Below, in pieces: positions 9,467 through 17,929 of a DNA stretch of 64,000 bases; within the stretch, counting starts at the first letter, position 1, and each line of letters opens with the position of its first letter. Location: NCBI RefSeq assembly GCF_022759505.1, contig NZ_CP094289.1:3286001-3350000 (forward strand), written 5' to 3'. Position numbers and translations under genes: made by a program. The notes under the pieces are model-generated. The model ran no database searches, had not been told where the DNA came from, and saw nothing but the letters and a program-made list of their open reading frames with translations. This stretch comes from Georgenia sp. TF02-10. Its GTDB lineage: Bacteria > Actinomycetota > Actinomycetes > Actinomycetales > Actinomycetaceae.

Positions 9467-10872
9467 CCATCGCCCCACCCGCTCCCCCGGCCGCCCCGAC
9501 ACCCCGCCCCAGCCTGATCGACCACTTCGAGAAGGGGCTCGACTCCCCGATCTGCCTGACCTGGGAGCTGACCTACGCCTGCAACCTCTCGTGCAGCCAC
9601 TGCCTCTCCGCCTCCGGCCGCCGCGACCCGAACGAGCTGAGCACCGAGCAGTGCAAGGCCGTCATCAACGAGCTGCAGCGCATGCAGGTCTTCTACGTCA
9701 ACATCGGCGGCGGTGAGCCCACCGTCCGGCCCGACTTCTGGGAGATCGTGGAGTACGCCACCGCCCACGACGTCGGCGTGAAGTTCTCCACCAACGGGGT
9801 GCGGATCACCCCCGAGGCCGCGCGCCAGATCGCCGACAACGGCTACATCGACGTCCAGATCTCCCTCGACGGCGCCACCGCCGAGGTCAACGACGCCGTC
9901 CGCGGACCGGGGTCCTTCGACCTGGCCGTCCGGGCGATGGAAAACCTGCACGCCGCCGGGGTCGAGGGGTTCAAGATCTCGGTGGTCATGACCCGGCACA
10001 ACATCCCCCAGCTCGACCAGTTCAAGGCCCTCGCCGACCGGTACAACGCCACCCTCCGGATCACCCGGCTGCGCCCGTCCGGCCGCGGCGCGGACGTCTG
10101 GGACGACCTCCACCCGCGCCCGGAGCAGCAGCGCGAGCTCTACGACTGGCTGGTCGCGCACGGCGAGGGGGTCCTCACCGGCGACTCCTTCTTCCACCTC
10201 TCGGCCTACGGCGAGACCCTGCCCGGCCTGAACCTGTGCGGCGCCGGACGGGTGGTCTGCCTGATCGACCCGGTCGGCGACGTCTACGCCTGCCCGTTCG
10301 CGATCCACGACGAGTTCAAGGCGGGCAACGTCATCACCGACGGCGGCTTCCAGCACGTCTGGCGCCACGCGGACCTCTTCACCGAGCTGCGCGTGCCCCA
10401 GCAGGGCGGGGCCTGCTCGACCTGCCAGCTCTTCGGCTCCTGCCGCGGCGGGTGCATGGCCGCCAAGTTCTTCACCGGCCTCCCGCTCGACGGGCCCGAC
10501 CCCGAGTGCGTCCGGGGCTTCGGGGAGGAGCTGCTCGGCTCCCGCGCCGACACCGCCCAGCTGCCCCGGCCGACCGGGGACCACAGCCACCGCACTGCAC
10601 CGCCGCGGCCGCGGACGAAGAGCCGCCCGGTGCCGGTGACGATCGGCCGGACCAACCCCGGCCGGCCGCCGGTCAGCGCGTGCGAGGAGAACCCGCTCGC
10701 CGGCTTCACCCCGGACCGGCCCCCGGTGGGCGCCTGCGGGGAGAACCCCCTCGCCGGCTTCGCCCCGGACCGTCCGCCGGCCGGCGCGAGCCTCGGCCCG
10801 CTGGCCGGGACGACGGCGGCCCCGTCCGACGGCGGCTGCGGCTGCGGTGCCGGCGGGTGCGGCTGCGGCTGA
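9463..10872 (+). CDS. mftC: Mycofactocin radical SAM maturase MftC, with repeat-bearing C-terminal extension
   Basis: This radical SAM/SPASM enzyme decarboxylates and cyclises the C-terminal Val-Tyr of MftA. The radical SAM cluster ligands are C40, C44 and C47 (CNLSCSHC). The SPASM region carries the Cys set within LCGAGRVVC, VYACPF and CSTCQLFGSCRGGC. ATG 9463 overlaps the mftB stop. At 469 residues it is longer than I expect for the family. Roughly the last 70 residues hold an imperfect 20-residue repeat (RPPVSACEENPLAGF, RPPVGACGENPLAGF, RPPAGAS...PLAG) and a Cys/Gly tail CGCGAGGCGCG. The tail is not part of the catalytic fold and its role is unknown. Confidence 0.95.
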   Translation: MTIAPPAPPAAPTPRPSLIDHFEKGLDSPICLTWELTYACNLSCSHCLSASGRRDPNELSTEQCKAVINELQRMQVFYVNIGGGEPTVRPDFWEIVEYATAHDVGVKFSTNGVRITPEAARQIADNGYIDVQISLDGATAEVNDAVRGPGSFDLAVRAMENLHAAGVEGFKISVVMTRHNIPQLDQFKALADRYNATLRITRLRPSGRGADVWDDLHPRPEQQRELYDWLVAHGEGVLTGDSFFHLSAYGETLPGLNLCGAGRVVCLIDPVGDVYACPFAIHDEFKAGNVITDGGFQHVWRHADLFTELRVPQQGGACSTCQLFGSCRGGCMAAKFFTGLPLDGPDPECVRGFGEELLGSRADTAQLPRPTGDHSHRTAPPRPRTKSRPVPVTIGRTNPGRPPVSACEENPLAGFTPDRPPVGACGENPLAGFAPDRPPAGASLGPLAGTTAAPSDGGCGCGAGGCGCG

Positions 10873-10885
10873 CCGCCCCCACCCC

Positions 10886-10909
10886 CCGCCCGGGCACGAG
10901 CCCGGGCGG
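10886..10909 (+). terminator. Hairpin after mftC
   Basis: A perfect 10-bp stem (CCGCCCGGGC / GCCCGGGCGG) with loop ACGA begins 14 bases after the mftC stop. There is no T-tract. It may attenuate transcription or stabilise mftABC mRNA, giving different levels of the downstream dehydrogenase genes. Confidence 0.55.
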
Positions 10910-10939
10910 TTGACGACCGAGTCAAGGAGGACAAGGACG

Positions 10940-11788
10940 ATGGCAGGACGAGTCGAGGGCAAGGTTGCGTTCATCTCCGGCGGTGCCCGCGGTCAGGGGC
11001 GCAGCCACGCCGTGCGCCTGGCCCAGGAGGGCGCCGACATCATCACGTTCGACATCTGCAAGGACGTCGAGCACGTCCCCTACGCCGGGCCGACCGCTGA
11101 GGACCTCGCGGAGACCGTCCGCCAGGTGGAGGCGCTCGATCGCCGCATCATCGCCCGCGAGGCGGACGTGCGGGACTTCGACGCCATCAAGGCGATCGCC
11201 GAAGAGGGCTTCGCCGAGCTCGGCCGCATCGACATCGTCTCCGCCAACGCGGGCATTTCCGGCGAGATGGCGGAGGCCGACGTCATGTCCGAGGGCGGTT
11301 GGCAGACGATGATCGACATCAACCTCACCGGCGTGTGGCACACCGTGAAGGCGGCGATCCCGCACATCAAGGCCGGCGGCAACGGCGGATCGATCGTTCT
11401 CACTAGTTCGCTCGCAGGCCTCAAGGGCATGGGCAACATCTCGCACTACGTCTCGGCCAAGCACGGTCTGGTCGGCCTCATGCGGTCCCTCGCCATCGAG
11501 CTCGCCCCTCACAACATCCGCGTCAACTCGATCCACCCCACCCAGGTGGACACGCCGATGATCATGAACGAGGCCACGAAGAAGCTCTTCCGGCCCGACC
11601 TGGAGAGCCCGACTGACGAGGACTTCGCGGCGACGTCGCAGGCGATGAACTCGCTGCCGATCCCATGGGTGGAGCCCGTGGACATCTCCAACGCGCTGCT
11701 CTTCCTCTCCTCTGAGGAGGGGCGGTACATCACGGGCGTACCGCTCGCCGTCGACGCAGGCGCCGGCCTGAAGTCGGTCGTCTACTAG
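10940..11788 (+). CDS. Mycofactocin-coupled SDR family oxidoreductase (1)
   Basis: The 282-residue short-chain dehydrogenase has a nucleotide-binding GGARGQGRSH, the segment NAG, and the catalytic pair Ser (LTSS) and Tyr-x-x-x-Lys (YVSAK). The insert after the second strand (DVEHVPYAGPTAEDLAETV, then DRRIIAREADVRD) is typical of the mycofactocin-coupled carveol-dehydrogenase-like family, whose NAD stays bound and is re-oxidised through mycofactocin. ATG 10940 follows an AAGGAGG-like site. It closely resembles the next gene. The substrate is unknown. Confidence 0.92.
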   Translation: MAGRVEGKVAFISGGARGQGRSHAVRLAQEGADIITFDICKDVEHVPYAGPTAEDLAETVRQVEALDRRIIAREADVRDFDAIKAIAEEGFAELGRIDIVSANAGISGEMAEADVMSEGGWQTMIDINLTGVWHTVKAAIPHIKAGGNGGSIVLTSSLAGLKGMGNISHYVSAKHGLVGLMRSLAIELAPHNIRVNSIHPTQVDTPMIMNEATKKLFRPDLESPTDEDFAATSQAMNSLPIPWVEPVDISNALLFLSSEEGRYITGVPLAVDAGAGLKSVVY

Positions 11789-11816
11789 CACGGGGCATCC
11801 CGGACCGTGCGACCGT

Positions 11817-11854
11817 CATCGGCCGCCGATCAGCCCACGGACCGGCGGCCGATG
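11817..11854 (+). terminator. Hairpin between SDR genes 1 and 2
   Basis: A 12-bp perfect inverted repeat (CATCGGCCGCCG / CGGCGGCCGATG) with a 14-base loop sits 28 bases after the stop of the first dehydrogenase. No T-run follows. It may be a terminator or a processing/stability element inside a polycistronic mRNA. Confidence 0.5.
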
Positions 11855-11904
11855 GTCGATCACATCCGAGTTCACCACCGATCAAGACGAAGGAGTCGCA
11901 CATC

Positions 11905-12741
11905 ATGGCTGGACGAGTAGCAGGCAAGGTCGCGTTCATCTCCGGCGCGGCACGGGGCCAGGGACGGAGCCACGCCGTTCGACTCGCGGAGGAGGGCGCG
12001 GACATCATCGCGTTCGACATCTGCAAGGACGTGGAGACCAACCAGTTCCCGGGACCCACCCCCGAGGACCTCGCCGAGACGGTCCGGCAGGTTGAGGCGC
12101 TGGACCGCCGGATCATCGCTCGCGAGGCCGACGTCCGGGACTTCGATGCCGTGAAGGCCGTGGCGGACGAGGGCTTCGCCGAGTTGGGCCGCGTTGACAT
12201 CGTCGCCGGCAACGCCGGCATCACCGGCGAGCTGGCGCAGGCCGACGTGATGTCGGAGGTCGGCTGGCAGACCATGCTCGACGTCAACCTCACCGGTGTC
12301 TGGCACACCGTGAAGGCGGCCGTGCCGCACCTCAAGGCCGGCGGCAACGGGGGATCGATCATCCTCACGAGCTCGACGGCGGGCATCAAGGGGTACGAGA
12401 ACCTCTCGCACTACGTGGCGGCGAAGCACGGCGTCGTCGGTCTCATGAAGTCGCTTACCCTCGAGCTGTCCAGGGAGAGCATCCGGGTCAACACGATCCA
12501 CCCCACGAGCGTCGACACGGACATGATCCAGAACGAGGCGTTCTACCAGCTCTTCCGGCCCGATCTGGACAACCCGGGCAAGGAGGACCTCCGGGAAGTC
12601 ATGCTCGGCATGAACGCCCTCCCGGTCCCGTGGGTCGAGGCGATCGACATCTCCAACGCGCTGCTCTTCCTCGCCTCCGACGAGGCCCGCTACATCACGG
12701 GCATGGAGCTCAAGGTCGACGCCGGACAGCTGACCAAGTAG
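11905..12741 (+). CDS. Mycofactocin-coupled SDR family oxidoreductase (2)
   Basis: The 278-residue paralogue of the preceding gene has GAARGQGRSH, NAG, LTSS and YVAAK in the expected order, and the same family insert (ETNQFPGPTPEDLAETV). Differences cluster in the C-terminal substrate-binding half (FRPDLDNPGKEDLREVMLG). GAAGGAG precedes ATG 11905. High similarity to SDR 1 suggests a local duplication followed by substrate divergence. Confidence 0.92.
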   Translation: MAGRVAGKVAFISGAARGQGRSHAVRLAEEGADIIAFDICKDVETNQFPGPTPEDLAETVRQVEALDRRIIAREADVRDFDAVKAVADEGFAELGRVDIVAGNAGITGELAQADVMSEVGWQTMLDVNLTGVWHTVKAAVPHLKAGGNGGSIILTSSTAGIKGYENLSHYVAAKHGVVGLMKSLTLELSRESIRVNTIHPTSVDTDMIQNEAFYQLFRPDLDNPGKEDLREVMLGMNALPVPWVEAIDISNALLFLASDEARYITGMELKVDAGQLTK

Positions 12742-12779
12742 CCAGCCACCACTGATCGAGACAAGAGGAGTCAAACACC

Positions 12780-13598
12780 ATGGCGGGACGCATGGACGGC
12801 AAGGTCGTCTTCATCACGGGCGCCGCGCGCGGGCAGGGTCGGAGCCACGCGCTCCGCCTCGCCGAGGAGGGCGCTGACATCATCGCGGTCGACATCTGCG
12901 AGGCGATCCCGGGGGTGACGGCCTATGAGGGCGCGACGGAGGAGGACCTCGCGGAGACCGTCCGCCAGGTCGAGGCGCTGGACCGGCGGATCGTCGCCGA
13001 GCAGGCCGACGTCCGCGACCTAGCCCGCCTCAAGGAGGTCGCGAGCACCGGAGTCGCCGAGCTCGGCGGCCGTCTGGACGGCATCGTCGCCAACGCGGGC
13101 ATCGACATCTTCAACCACTGGCAGGACTTCACGGAGGAGGAGTTCCGCACGACGATCGACATCAACCTCGTCGGGGTGTGGCACACGGTCATGGCGGCCG
13201 CACCGACGATGCTCGAGGCCGGCAACGGCGGGTCGATCGTCCTGATCTCCTCGGCGAACGGCATCAAGGCCGGTCCGTTCAACGTCGCCTACAACGCGTC
13301 GAAGTTCGCGGTGACCGGCATGGCGAAGTCCTTCGCCCAGGAGATGGGCAAGGACCGTATCCGGGTGAATTTTATCCACCCCGGTCCGGTGGACACCCAC
13401 ATGGGGCAGGTCCTCACGGCGTTCGAGAAGCTGGCAGACGACAACCCGGGCATCGTGTCAATGCTCAACACCTGGCTGCCGGACACGTTCATGCAGCCGC
13501 GCGAGATCTCGAACGCGGTGCTCTATCTGCTGTCCGACGAGTCGTCGTTCACGACCGGCCTGTCGATGGCGGTCGACGCCGGCATGTCGCAGTACTGA
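12780..13598 (+). CDS. Mycofactocin-coupled SDR family oxidoreductase (3)
   Basis: The 272-residue SDR has GAARGQGRSH, VANAGID, LISS and YNASK. It keeps the mycofactocin-type insert (YEGATEEDLAETVRQVEALDRR) but is clearly more distant from SDR 1 and 2 than they are from each other. AGAGGAG precedes ATG 12780. The gene leads into the MoxR/VWA pair with a 39-base gap, so all are likely on one transcript. Confidence 0.9.
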   Translation: MAGRMDGKVVFITGAARGQGRSHALRLAEEGADIIAVDICEAIPGVTAYEGATEEDLAETVRQVEALDRRIVAEQADVRDLARLKEVASTGVAELGGRLDGIVANAGIDIFNHWQDFTEEEFRTTIDINLVGVWHTVMAAAPTMLEAGNGGSIVLISSANGIKAGPFNVAYNASKFAVTGMAKSFAQEMGKDRIRVNFIHPGPVDTHMGQVLTAFEKLADDNPGIVSMLNTWLPDTFMQPREISNAVLYLLSDESSFTTGLSMAVDAGMSQY

Positions 13599-13637
13599 CC
13601 TCCACCAACCACGAGAACAGCAGAGGCGAGGACCAGG

Positions 13638-14639
13638 ATGAGCACGCAGTCCACCGGCATACGCGACACCGGGTACGTCACGCGCGTGCGGGCGCACATC
13701 CGGGAGCGCGTCGTCGGTCGGGAGCACGAGCTCGACCTGGTCCTCGCCGCGGTGGCGGCCGGACGGGACATCCTCCTCGAGGGGCCGCCCGGCACGTCGA
13801 AGTCCACGCTCTTGCGCGCGATCGCCGAGGAGTGGGGGATCCCGTTCGTGCTGGTCGAGGGCAACGCCGACCTCACGCCGTCGAAGCTCATCGGCGGCCA
13901 CGACCCCGCGCGTGTGCTCCGGGAGGGCTACCGGGACGAGAACTTCGTCGACGGCCCGCTCGTGCGGGCCATGCGCGAGGGCGGCTTTCTCTACATCGAG
14001 GAGTTCAACCGGGCCCCCGACGACACCATCAACACCCTCCTGACGGCGATGGCCGAGCGCGAGGTGACCGTCCCGCGCGTCGGCACGGTCACCGCGCTGC
14101 CGACGTTCCGGGTCATCGCCACTATGAACCCCTACGACAACGTCGGCACCACTCGTCTGTCCTCCTCCGTCCACGACCGGTTCAACCGGCTCGTCGTCGA
14201 CTACCAGGACGCAGCCTCGGAGCGGGAGATCGTCGCCCTGCGCACGGGCTTCTCGCCCGACGCCGACGTCGACGCGGGCTCGAGCATTTCGGCGGATCTC
14301 GCCGCCGTGCTCGTCACGGACGCGGTCGCCCTCACGCGCGCGACCCGCGACCACGAGAACACCCGCCAGGGCAGCTCCGTGCGCGGCGCGATCGACCTCG
14401 CCCTCGTCGCCGCCCAGCTGCTCGCCCTGCGCGGCATCACCAGCCCCGGCGACGGTCGGGTGACCGCCGAGGACACCCCGCGCCGGCGCTACGCCGAGTC
14501 GATGCGGGATGCCGCGCTCGTCGCCCTGTCCGGCCGCATCCACGTCGACGAGGCCGCTGCGACCACCCCGGAGAGGGTCATCCACCAGATCTGGGAGGAC
14601 CACTTCATCCTCCTGCCTGCAGCAGCCGAGCCGGGATGA
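13638..14639 (+). CDS. MoxR-family AAA+ ATPase within the mycofactocin locus
   Basis: The 333-residue AAA+ protein has Walker A GPPGTSKST (near residue 53), Walker B FLYIEEFNRAP, the sensor-1 segment VIATMNPYDNVGT, and an arginine-finger region SSSVHDRFNR. MoxR ATPases work with VWA-domain partners (RavA-ViaA, NorQ-NorD, CoxD-CoxE) as chaperones that insert metals or cofactors into oxidoreductases. Here the VWA partner follows directly. The location between mycofactocin-dependent dehydrogenases and mftD suggests a client among these proteins; that is inference. Confidence 0.9.
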   Translation: MSTQSTGIRDTGYVTRVRAHIRERVVGREHELDLVLAAVAAGRDILLEGPPGTSKSTLLRAIAEEWGIPFVLVEGNADLTPSKLIGGHDPARVLREGYRDENFVDGPLVRAMREGGFLYIEEFNRAPDDTINTLLTAMAEREVTVPRVGTVTALPTFRVIATMNPYDNVGTTRLSSSVHDRFNRLVVDYQDAASEREIVALRTGFSPDADVDAGSSISADLAAVLVTDAVALTRATRDHENTRQGSSVRGAIDLALVAAQLLALRGITSPGDGRVTAEDTPRRRYAESMRDAALVALSGRIHVDEAAATTPERVIHQIWEDHFILLPAAAEPG

Positions 14640-14663
14640 AGGGATGTCCAGGCCGACTCGCCG

Positions 14664-15614
14664 GTGCGTCGTCGGTCCGAGAAGTCACAGGTGCGCCCGC
14701 GCCGGTCCAAGGTGCTCGACCAGGAGCCCACGGTCTTCGAGCCCGCGACCGGTGAGGGCGGCGGACAGGTGCTCATCGCCACCGGGGGGAGTCGTGACAA
14801 GGCCGCCGCTCGCGCCAGGGGAACGGCGGCGCCGGGCGAAACCGGCGAGGAGGGTGCGGTCGTCGACCTCGCGGACCTCGACGAGGCCGCCGACGCCGAC
14901 GCACTGCGACGCGCCCGCGAGATCGCCGCGGCACTCGCGATCCCACAGCCGCCGAGGCGGGCAACCGCACGGCGCGGTCTCGGCGACCTCGAATCGTTGC
15001 CCTTCGCCGGGGCCGCGGACGACATCGACCTCGAGGCGACGATCGACAACCTGGTCTCCAACCCCGTGCCCGACGCCCGCGACATCGTGGTGCGCGAGCG
15101 CATCCGGCAGCACCGGGCGGTCGTCCTCGTCATCGACGTCTCCGGCTCCATGCGCGGGGACCGCGTCCGATCCGCAGCGGCGGCCGTCGGTGCGCTCGTC
15201 GGTGAGCTTGTCCGCGACGACCTGGCCGTCATCGCCTTCTGGTCCGACGCGGCGATCCTCGCGCCCATGGGCCGGGGGGTGCCCGCCAACCAGATCCTCG
15301 ACCTGCTCGTACGCATCCCGGCACGCGGACTCACCAACGTCGAGCTCCCCCTACGGCTCGCCCGCGACGAGCTCGCCAAGACCCTCGGTGCCGAGGGGCG
15401 GGTCCTGCTGCTTTCCGACTGCGTGCACAACGCCGGGCCCGATCCCCGGAGCGTCGCGGCGACCCTGCCGAGGCTGGACGTCCTGCTCGACACCTCGGGC
15501 GAAAAGGACGCGGAACTGGGGCGCGACCTGGCCCGGCTGGGGCGCGGCAGGCTGGAGACCGTCCGTACGCACCGGGACCTCCCCGCGGCCCTCTCCCGGA
15601 TCCTGGGTCCGTGA
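14664..15614 (+). CDS. VWA-domain protein, partner of MoxR (CoxE-like)
   Basis: The protein has about 316 residues. Its N-terminal half is charged and low in conserved motifs, with a segment DLADLDEAADADALRRAREI. The C-terminal half is a von Willebrand A domain with the MIDAS motif DVSGSM, a later Thr in GLTNVELPLRLA, and an Asp in LLLSDCVHN. VWA partners of MoxR ATPases bind the client protein. The GTG at 14664 is the first start in frame but lacks a good ribosome-binding site, so the start is uncertain. The gap to the moxR stop is only 24 bases. Confidence 0.82.
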   Translation: MRRRSEKSQVRPRRSKVLDQEPTVFEPATGEGGGQVLIATGGSRDKAAARARGTAAPGETGEEGAVVDLADLDEAADADALRRAREIAAALAIPQPPRRATARRGLGDLESLPFAGAADDIDLEATIDNLVSNPVPDARDIVVRERIRQHRAVVLVIDVSGSMRGDRVRSAAAAVGALVGELVRDDLAVIAFWSDAAILAPMGRGVPANQILDLLVRIPARGLTNVELPLRLARDELAKTLGAEGRVLLLSDCVHNAGPDPRSVAATLPRLDVLLDTSGEKDAELGRDLARLGRGRLETVRTHRDLPAALSRILGP

Positions 15615-15739
15615 CCCCCGCCCCCTGACAATTGCCACTTGGCCCCTGACCCCACTAGCCGACCTGCCCCGGCTGCGCTCCGCCGCCGGGCACACGCACG
15701 GCGCGACGTCCGCGCCCTGACCAGAAGAGGACACCATCC

Positions 15740-16978
15740 ATGGCCAACCCGTGGTTCGAGAGCGTCATCGAGGCGCGGCGCCGCGCCAAGCGCCGCCTGC
15801 CGAGCTCCGTCTACATGGCCCTCGTCGCCGGCTCCGAGCGCGGGAGCACCCTGCGCGACAACATCGGCGCCTTCGCCGAGCTCGGCTTCGCCCCGTTCGT
15901 GACCAACCTGCCGGCCGACCGCGACCTCTCGACGACGATCATGGGCCAGGAGGTCGCCTTCCCGGTGATGATCTCGCCCACCGGGGTCCAGGCCATCCAC
16001 CCCGACGGGGAGGTCGCCGTCGCCCGCGCCGCCAACAACCGCGGCGCGGCGATGGGGCTCGGCGGCTTCGGCTCCAAGCCCATCGAGGAGGTGATCGCCG
16101 CCAACCCCAAGACCTTCTTCCAGACCTACTGGACCGGCACCAAGGACGCGATGCTGCACCGCATCGAGCGGGCCCGGGCGGCCGGGGCGAAGGGCCTGAT
16201 CGTCACGCTGGACTGGACCTTCGGGTACGGGCGCGACTGGGGCAGCCCGGAGATCCCCCAGACGATGGACCTGAAGACGATCGTCAAGTTCGCCCCCGAG
16301 ATCATCCTCGGCGGCAAGTTCGCCTACCTGATGGACTACGCCAAGACCCTGCGGCCGCCGGAGCTCACCGTGCCGAACATGCAGCTGCCCGGCCAGCCGG
16401 CCCCGGGGTTCTTCCAGGCCTACGGGGAGTGGATGCAGACCCCCCAGCCCACCTGGGACGACGTCGCCTGGCTGCGGCGGGAGTGGGGCGGGCCCTTCAT
16501 GGTCAAGGGGATCACCCGGGTCGACGACGCCAAGGCCGCCGTCCAGACCGGCGCCACCGCCATCTCGGTGTCCAACCACGGCGGCAACAACCTCGACGGC
16601 ACGCCCGGCACCATCCGGCTGCTCCCCGCGATCGCCGACGCCGTCGGGCACGAGGTCGAGGTGCTGATGGACGGCGGCATCCGCCGCGGGTCCGACGTCG
16701 CCAAGGCGCTCGCCCTCGGGGCCCGCGCCGTCCTCATCGGGCGCGCCTACCTGTGGGGTGTCGGCGCCAACGGCCAGGCCGGCGTCGAGAACGTCCTGGA
16801 CATCATGCGCGACGGCCTCAGCGCCGCGATGCTCGGGCTCGGCAAGAGGTCGGTGCACGACCTCTCGCCCGCGGACCTGCTCATCCCGCCCGGCTTCGCC
16901 CGCACCCTCGGCACCCCCGAGGGCCACCTGTACGGCGCACCGTCGCTCGGCGCACAGGAGATGCACCCGTCCCACTGA
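15740..16978 (+). CDS. mftD: Mycofactocin biosynthesis FMN oxidoreductase MftD
   Basis: The 412-residue protein is of the FMN-dependent alpha-hydroxy-acid dehydrogenase family. The catalytic His lies in SNHGGNN, FMN contacts are suggested by MDGGIRRGSDVAKAL and the preceding Lys in FMVKGI. In mycofactocin biosynthesis MftD oxidatively deaminates the MftE product to give the redox-active keto-amide (premycofactocin). ATG 15740 follows AGAGGA. The last codons lie inside the first unit of a tandem repeat, so the C-terminus LGAQEMHPSH is probably recent sequence. Confidence 0.94.
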   Translation: MANPWFESVIEARRRAKRRLPSSVYMALVAGSERGSTLRDNIGAFAELGFAPFVTNLPADRDLSTTIMGQEVAFPVMISPTGVQAIHPDGEVAVARAANNRGAAMGLGGFGSKPIEEVIAANPKTFFQTYWTGTKDAMLHRIERARAAGAKGLIVTLDWTFGYGRDWGSPEIPQTMDLKTIVKFAPEIILGGKFAYLMDYAKTLRPPELTVPNMQLPGQPAPGFFQAYGEWMQTPQPTWDDVAWLRREWGGPFMVKGITRVDDAKAAVQTGATAISVSNHGGNNLDGTPGTIRLLPAIADAVGHEVEVLMDGGIRRGSDVAKALALGARAVLIGRAYLWGVGANGQAGVENVLDIMRDGLSAAMLGLGKRSVHDLSPADLLIPPGFARTLGTPEGHLYGAPSLGAQEMHPSH

Positions 16979-17073
16979 CGGGGCGCAGCAGATGTACCCA
17001 CCCACCGACCGGGGCGCAGGAGACGCGCCCCACCCATTGACCGGGGCGCAAGAGATGTGCCCCACCGAATGAG
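16949..17073 (+). repeat. Four degenerate ~32-bp tandem repeats at the end of mftD
   Basis: Units beginning GGCGCA occur at 16949, 16982, 17013 and 17045 (spacings 33, 31 and 32). Each reads approximately GGCGCA, then a purine-rich CAGGAGATG-like core, then CCC/CACC and a TGACC-like end. The first unit includes the mftD stop codon. The array fills almost the whole gap to the fourth SDR gene. Function is unknown. Confidence 0.75.
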
Positions 17074-17089
17074 AGCGAGAGGAAGCACC

Positions 17090-17908
17090 ATGGGCAACAG
17101 CCTCGAGGGCAAGGTCGCCTTCATCACCGGAGCGGCCCGCGGCCAGGGCCGCGCGCACGCCGTCAAGATGGCCAGCGAGGGGGCGGACATCATCGCCCTC
17201 GACCTCGCCGGCCCCCTCCCCTCGGTCGTGTACGACTCGGCCACGCCCGAGGACCTCGCGGAGACCGCGCGCCTCGTGGAGGCGCAGGACCGCCGGGTCG
17301 TCACCGCGCAGGGCGACGTGCGTGACCTCGCCCGGCTGAAGGAGGTCGTCGAGCAGGGCATCGCCGAGCTCGGCCGGCTCGACATCGTGGTCGCCAACGC
17401 CGGCATCTGCCAGCCCGCCTCGTGGGACGAGATCACCGAGGAGGACTTCCGCAACACCCTCGAGGTGAACACCTTCGGCGTCTGGAACACCGTCATGGCC
17501 ACCGCCCCGCACCTGGTGAGCGCCGGCAACGGCGGCTCGATCATCCTGACGAGCTCCTACGCCGGGAAGAAGATGCAGCCGTTCATGGTCCACTACACGG
17601 CGTCCAAGCACGCCGTCGTCGGGCTCACCCGCGCCTTCGCGGCCGAGCTGGGAGTACACAACATCCGGGTCAACTCCGTCCACCCCGGGGCGGTCGCGAC
17701 CGGCATGACGGGCGACGCGATGATGGCGGCGATGGCCCGGGCTTCCCAGCGGAACCCGAAGCTGGACCAGATGGGCCAGACGTTCATCGAGCCCAACTGG
17801 ATGGAGGCGGACGCCATCGCCGACGCGGTCGCCTTCCTGGCCTCGGACGCGGCCCGCAACATCACCGCCGAGCAACTGAGCGTCGACAAGGGCATGCAGC
17901 ACTTCTGA
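17090..17908 (+). CDS. Mycofactocin-coupled SDR family oxidoreductase (4)
   Basis: The 272-residue SDR carries GAARGQGRAH, VANAGIC, LTSS and YTASK, and the family insert VVYDSATPEDLAETARLVEA. ATG 17090 is chosen for the GAGAGGAAG site just upstream and because it begins the conserved fold. The upstream in-frame start at 17057 lies within the repeat array. It lies between mftD and mftF and is separated from mftF by a strong hairpin. Confidence 0.91.
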   Translation: MGNSLEGKVAFITGAARGQGRAHAVKMASEGADIIALDLAGPLPSVVYDSATPEDLAETARLVEAQDRRVVTAQGDVRDLARLKEVVEQGIAELGRLDIVVANAGICQPASWDEITEEDFRNTLEVNTFGVWNTVMATAPHLVSAGNGGSIILTSSYAGKKMQPFMVHYTASKHAVVGLTRAFAAELGVHNIRVNSVHPGAVATGMTGDAMMAAMARASQRNPKLDQMGQTFIEPNWMEADAIADAVAFLASDAARNITAEQLSVDKGMQHF

Positions 17909-17929
17909 GCGTCCCGGCTGGGCGTCCGC

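Noticed and set aside
16949-17073. Possible CRISPR array (regular ~32-bp spacing)
   Set aside because: The units are degenerate over their whole length with no alternation of constant repeat and variable spacer, and there are no cas genes.
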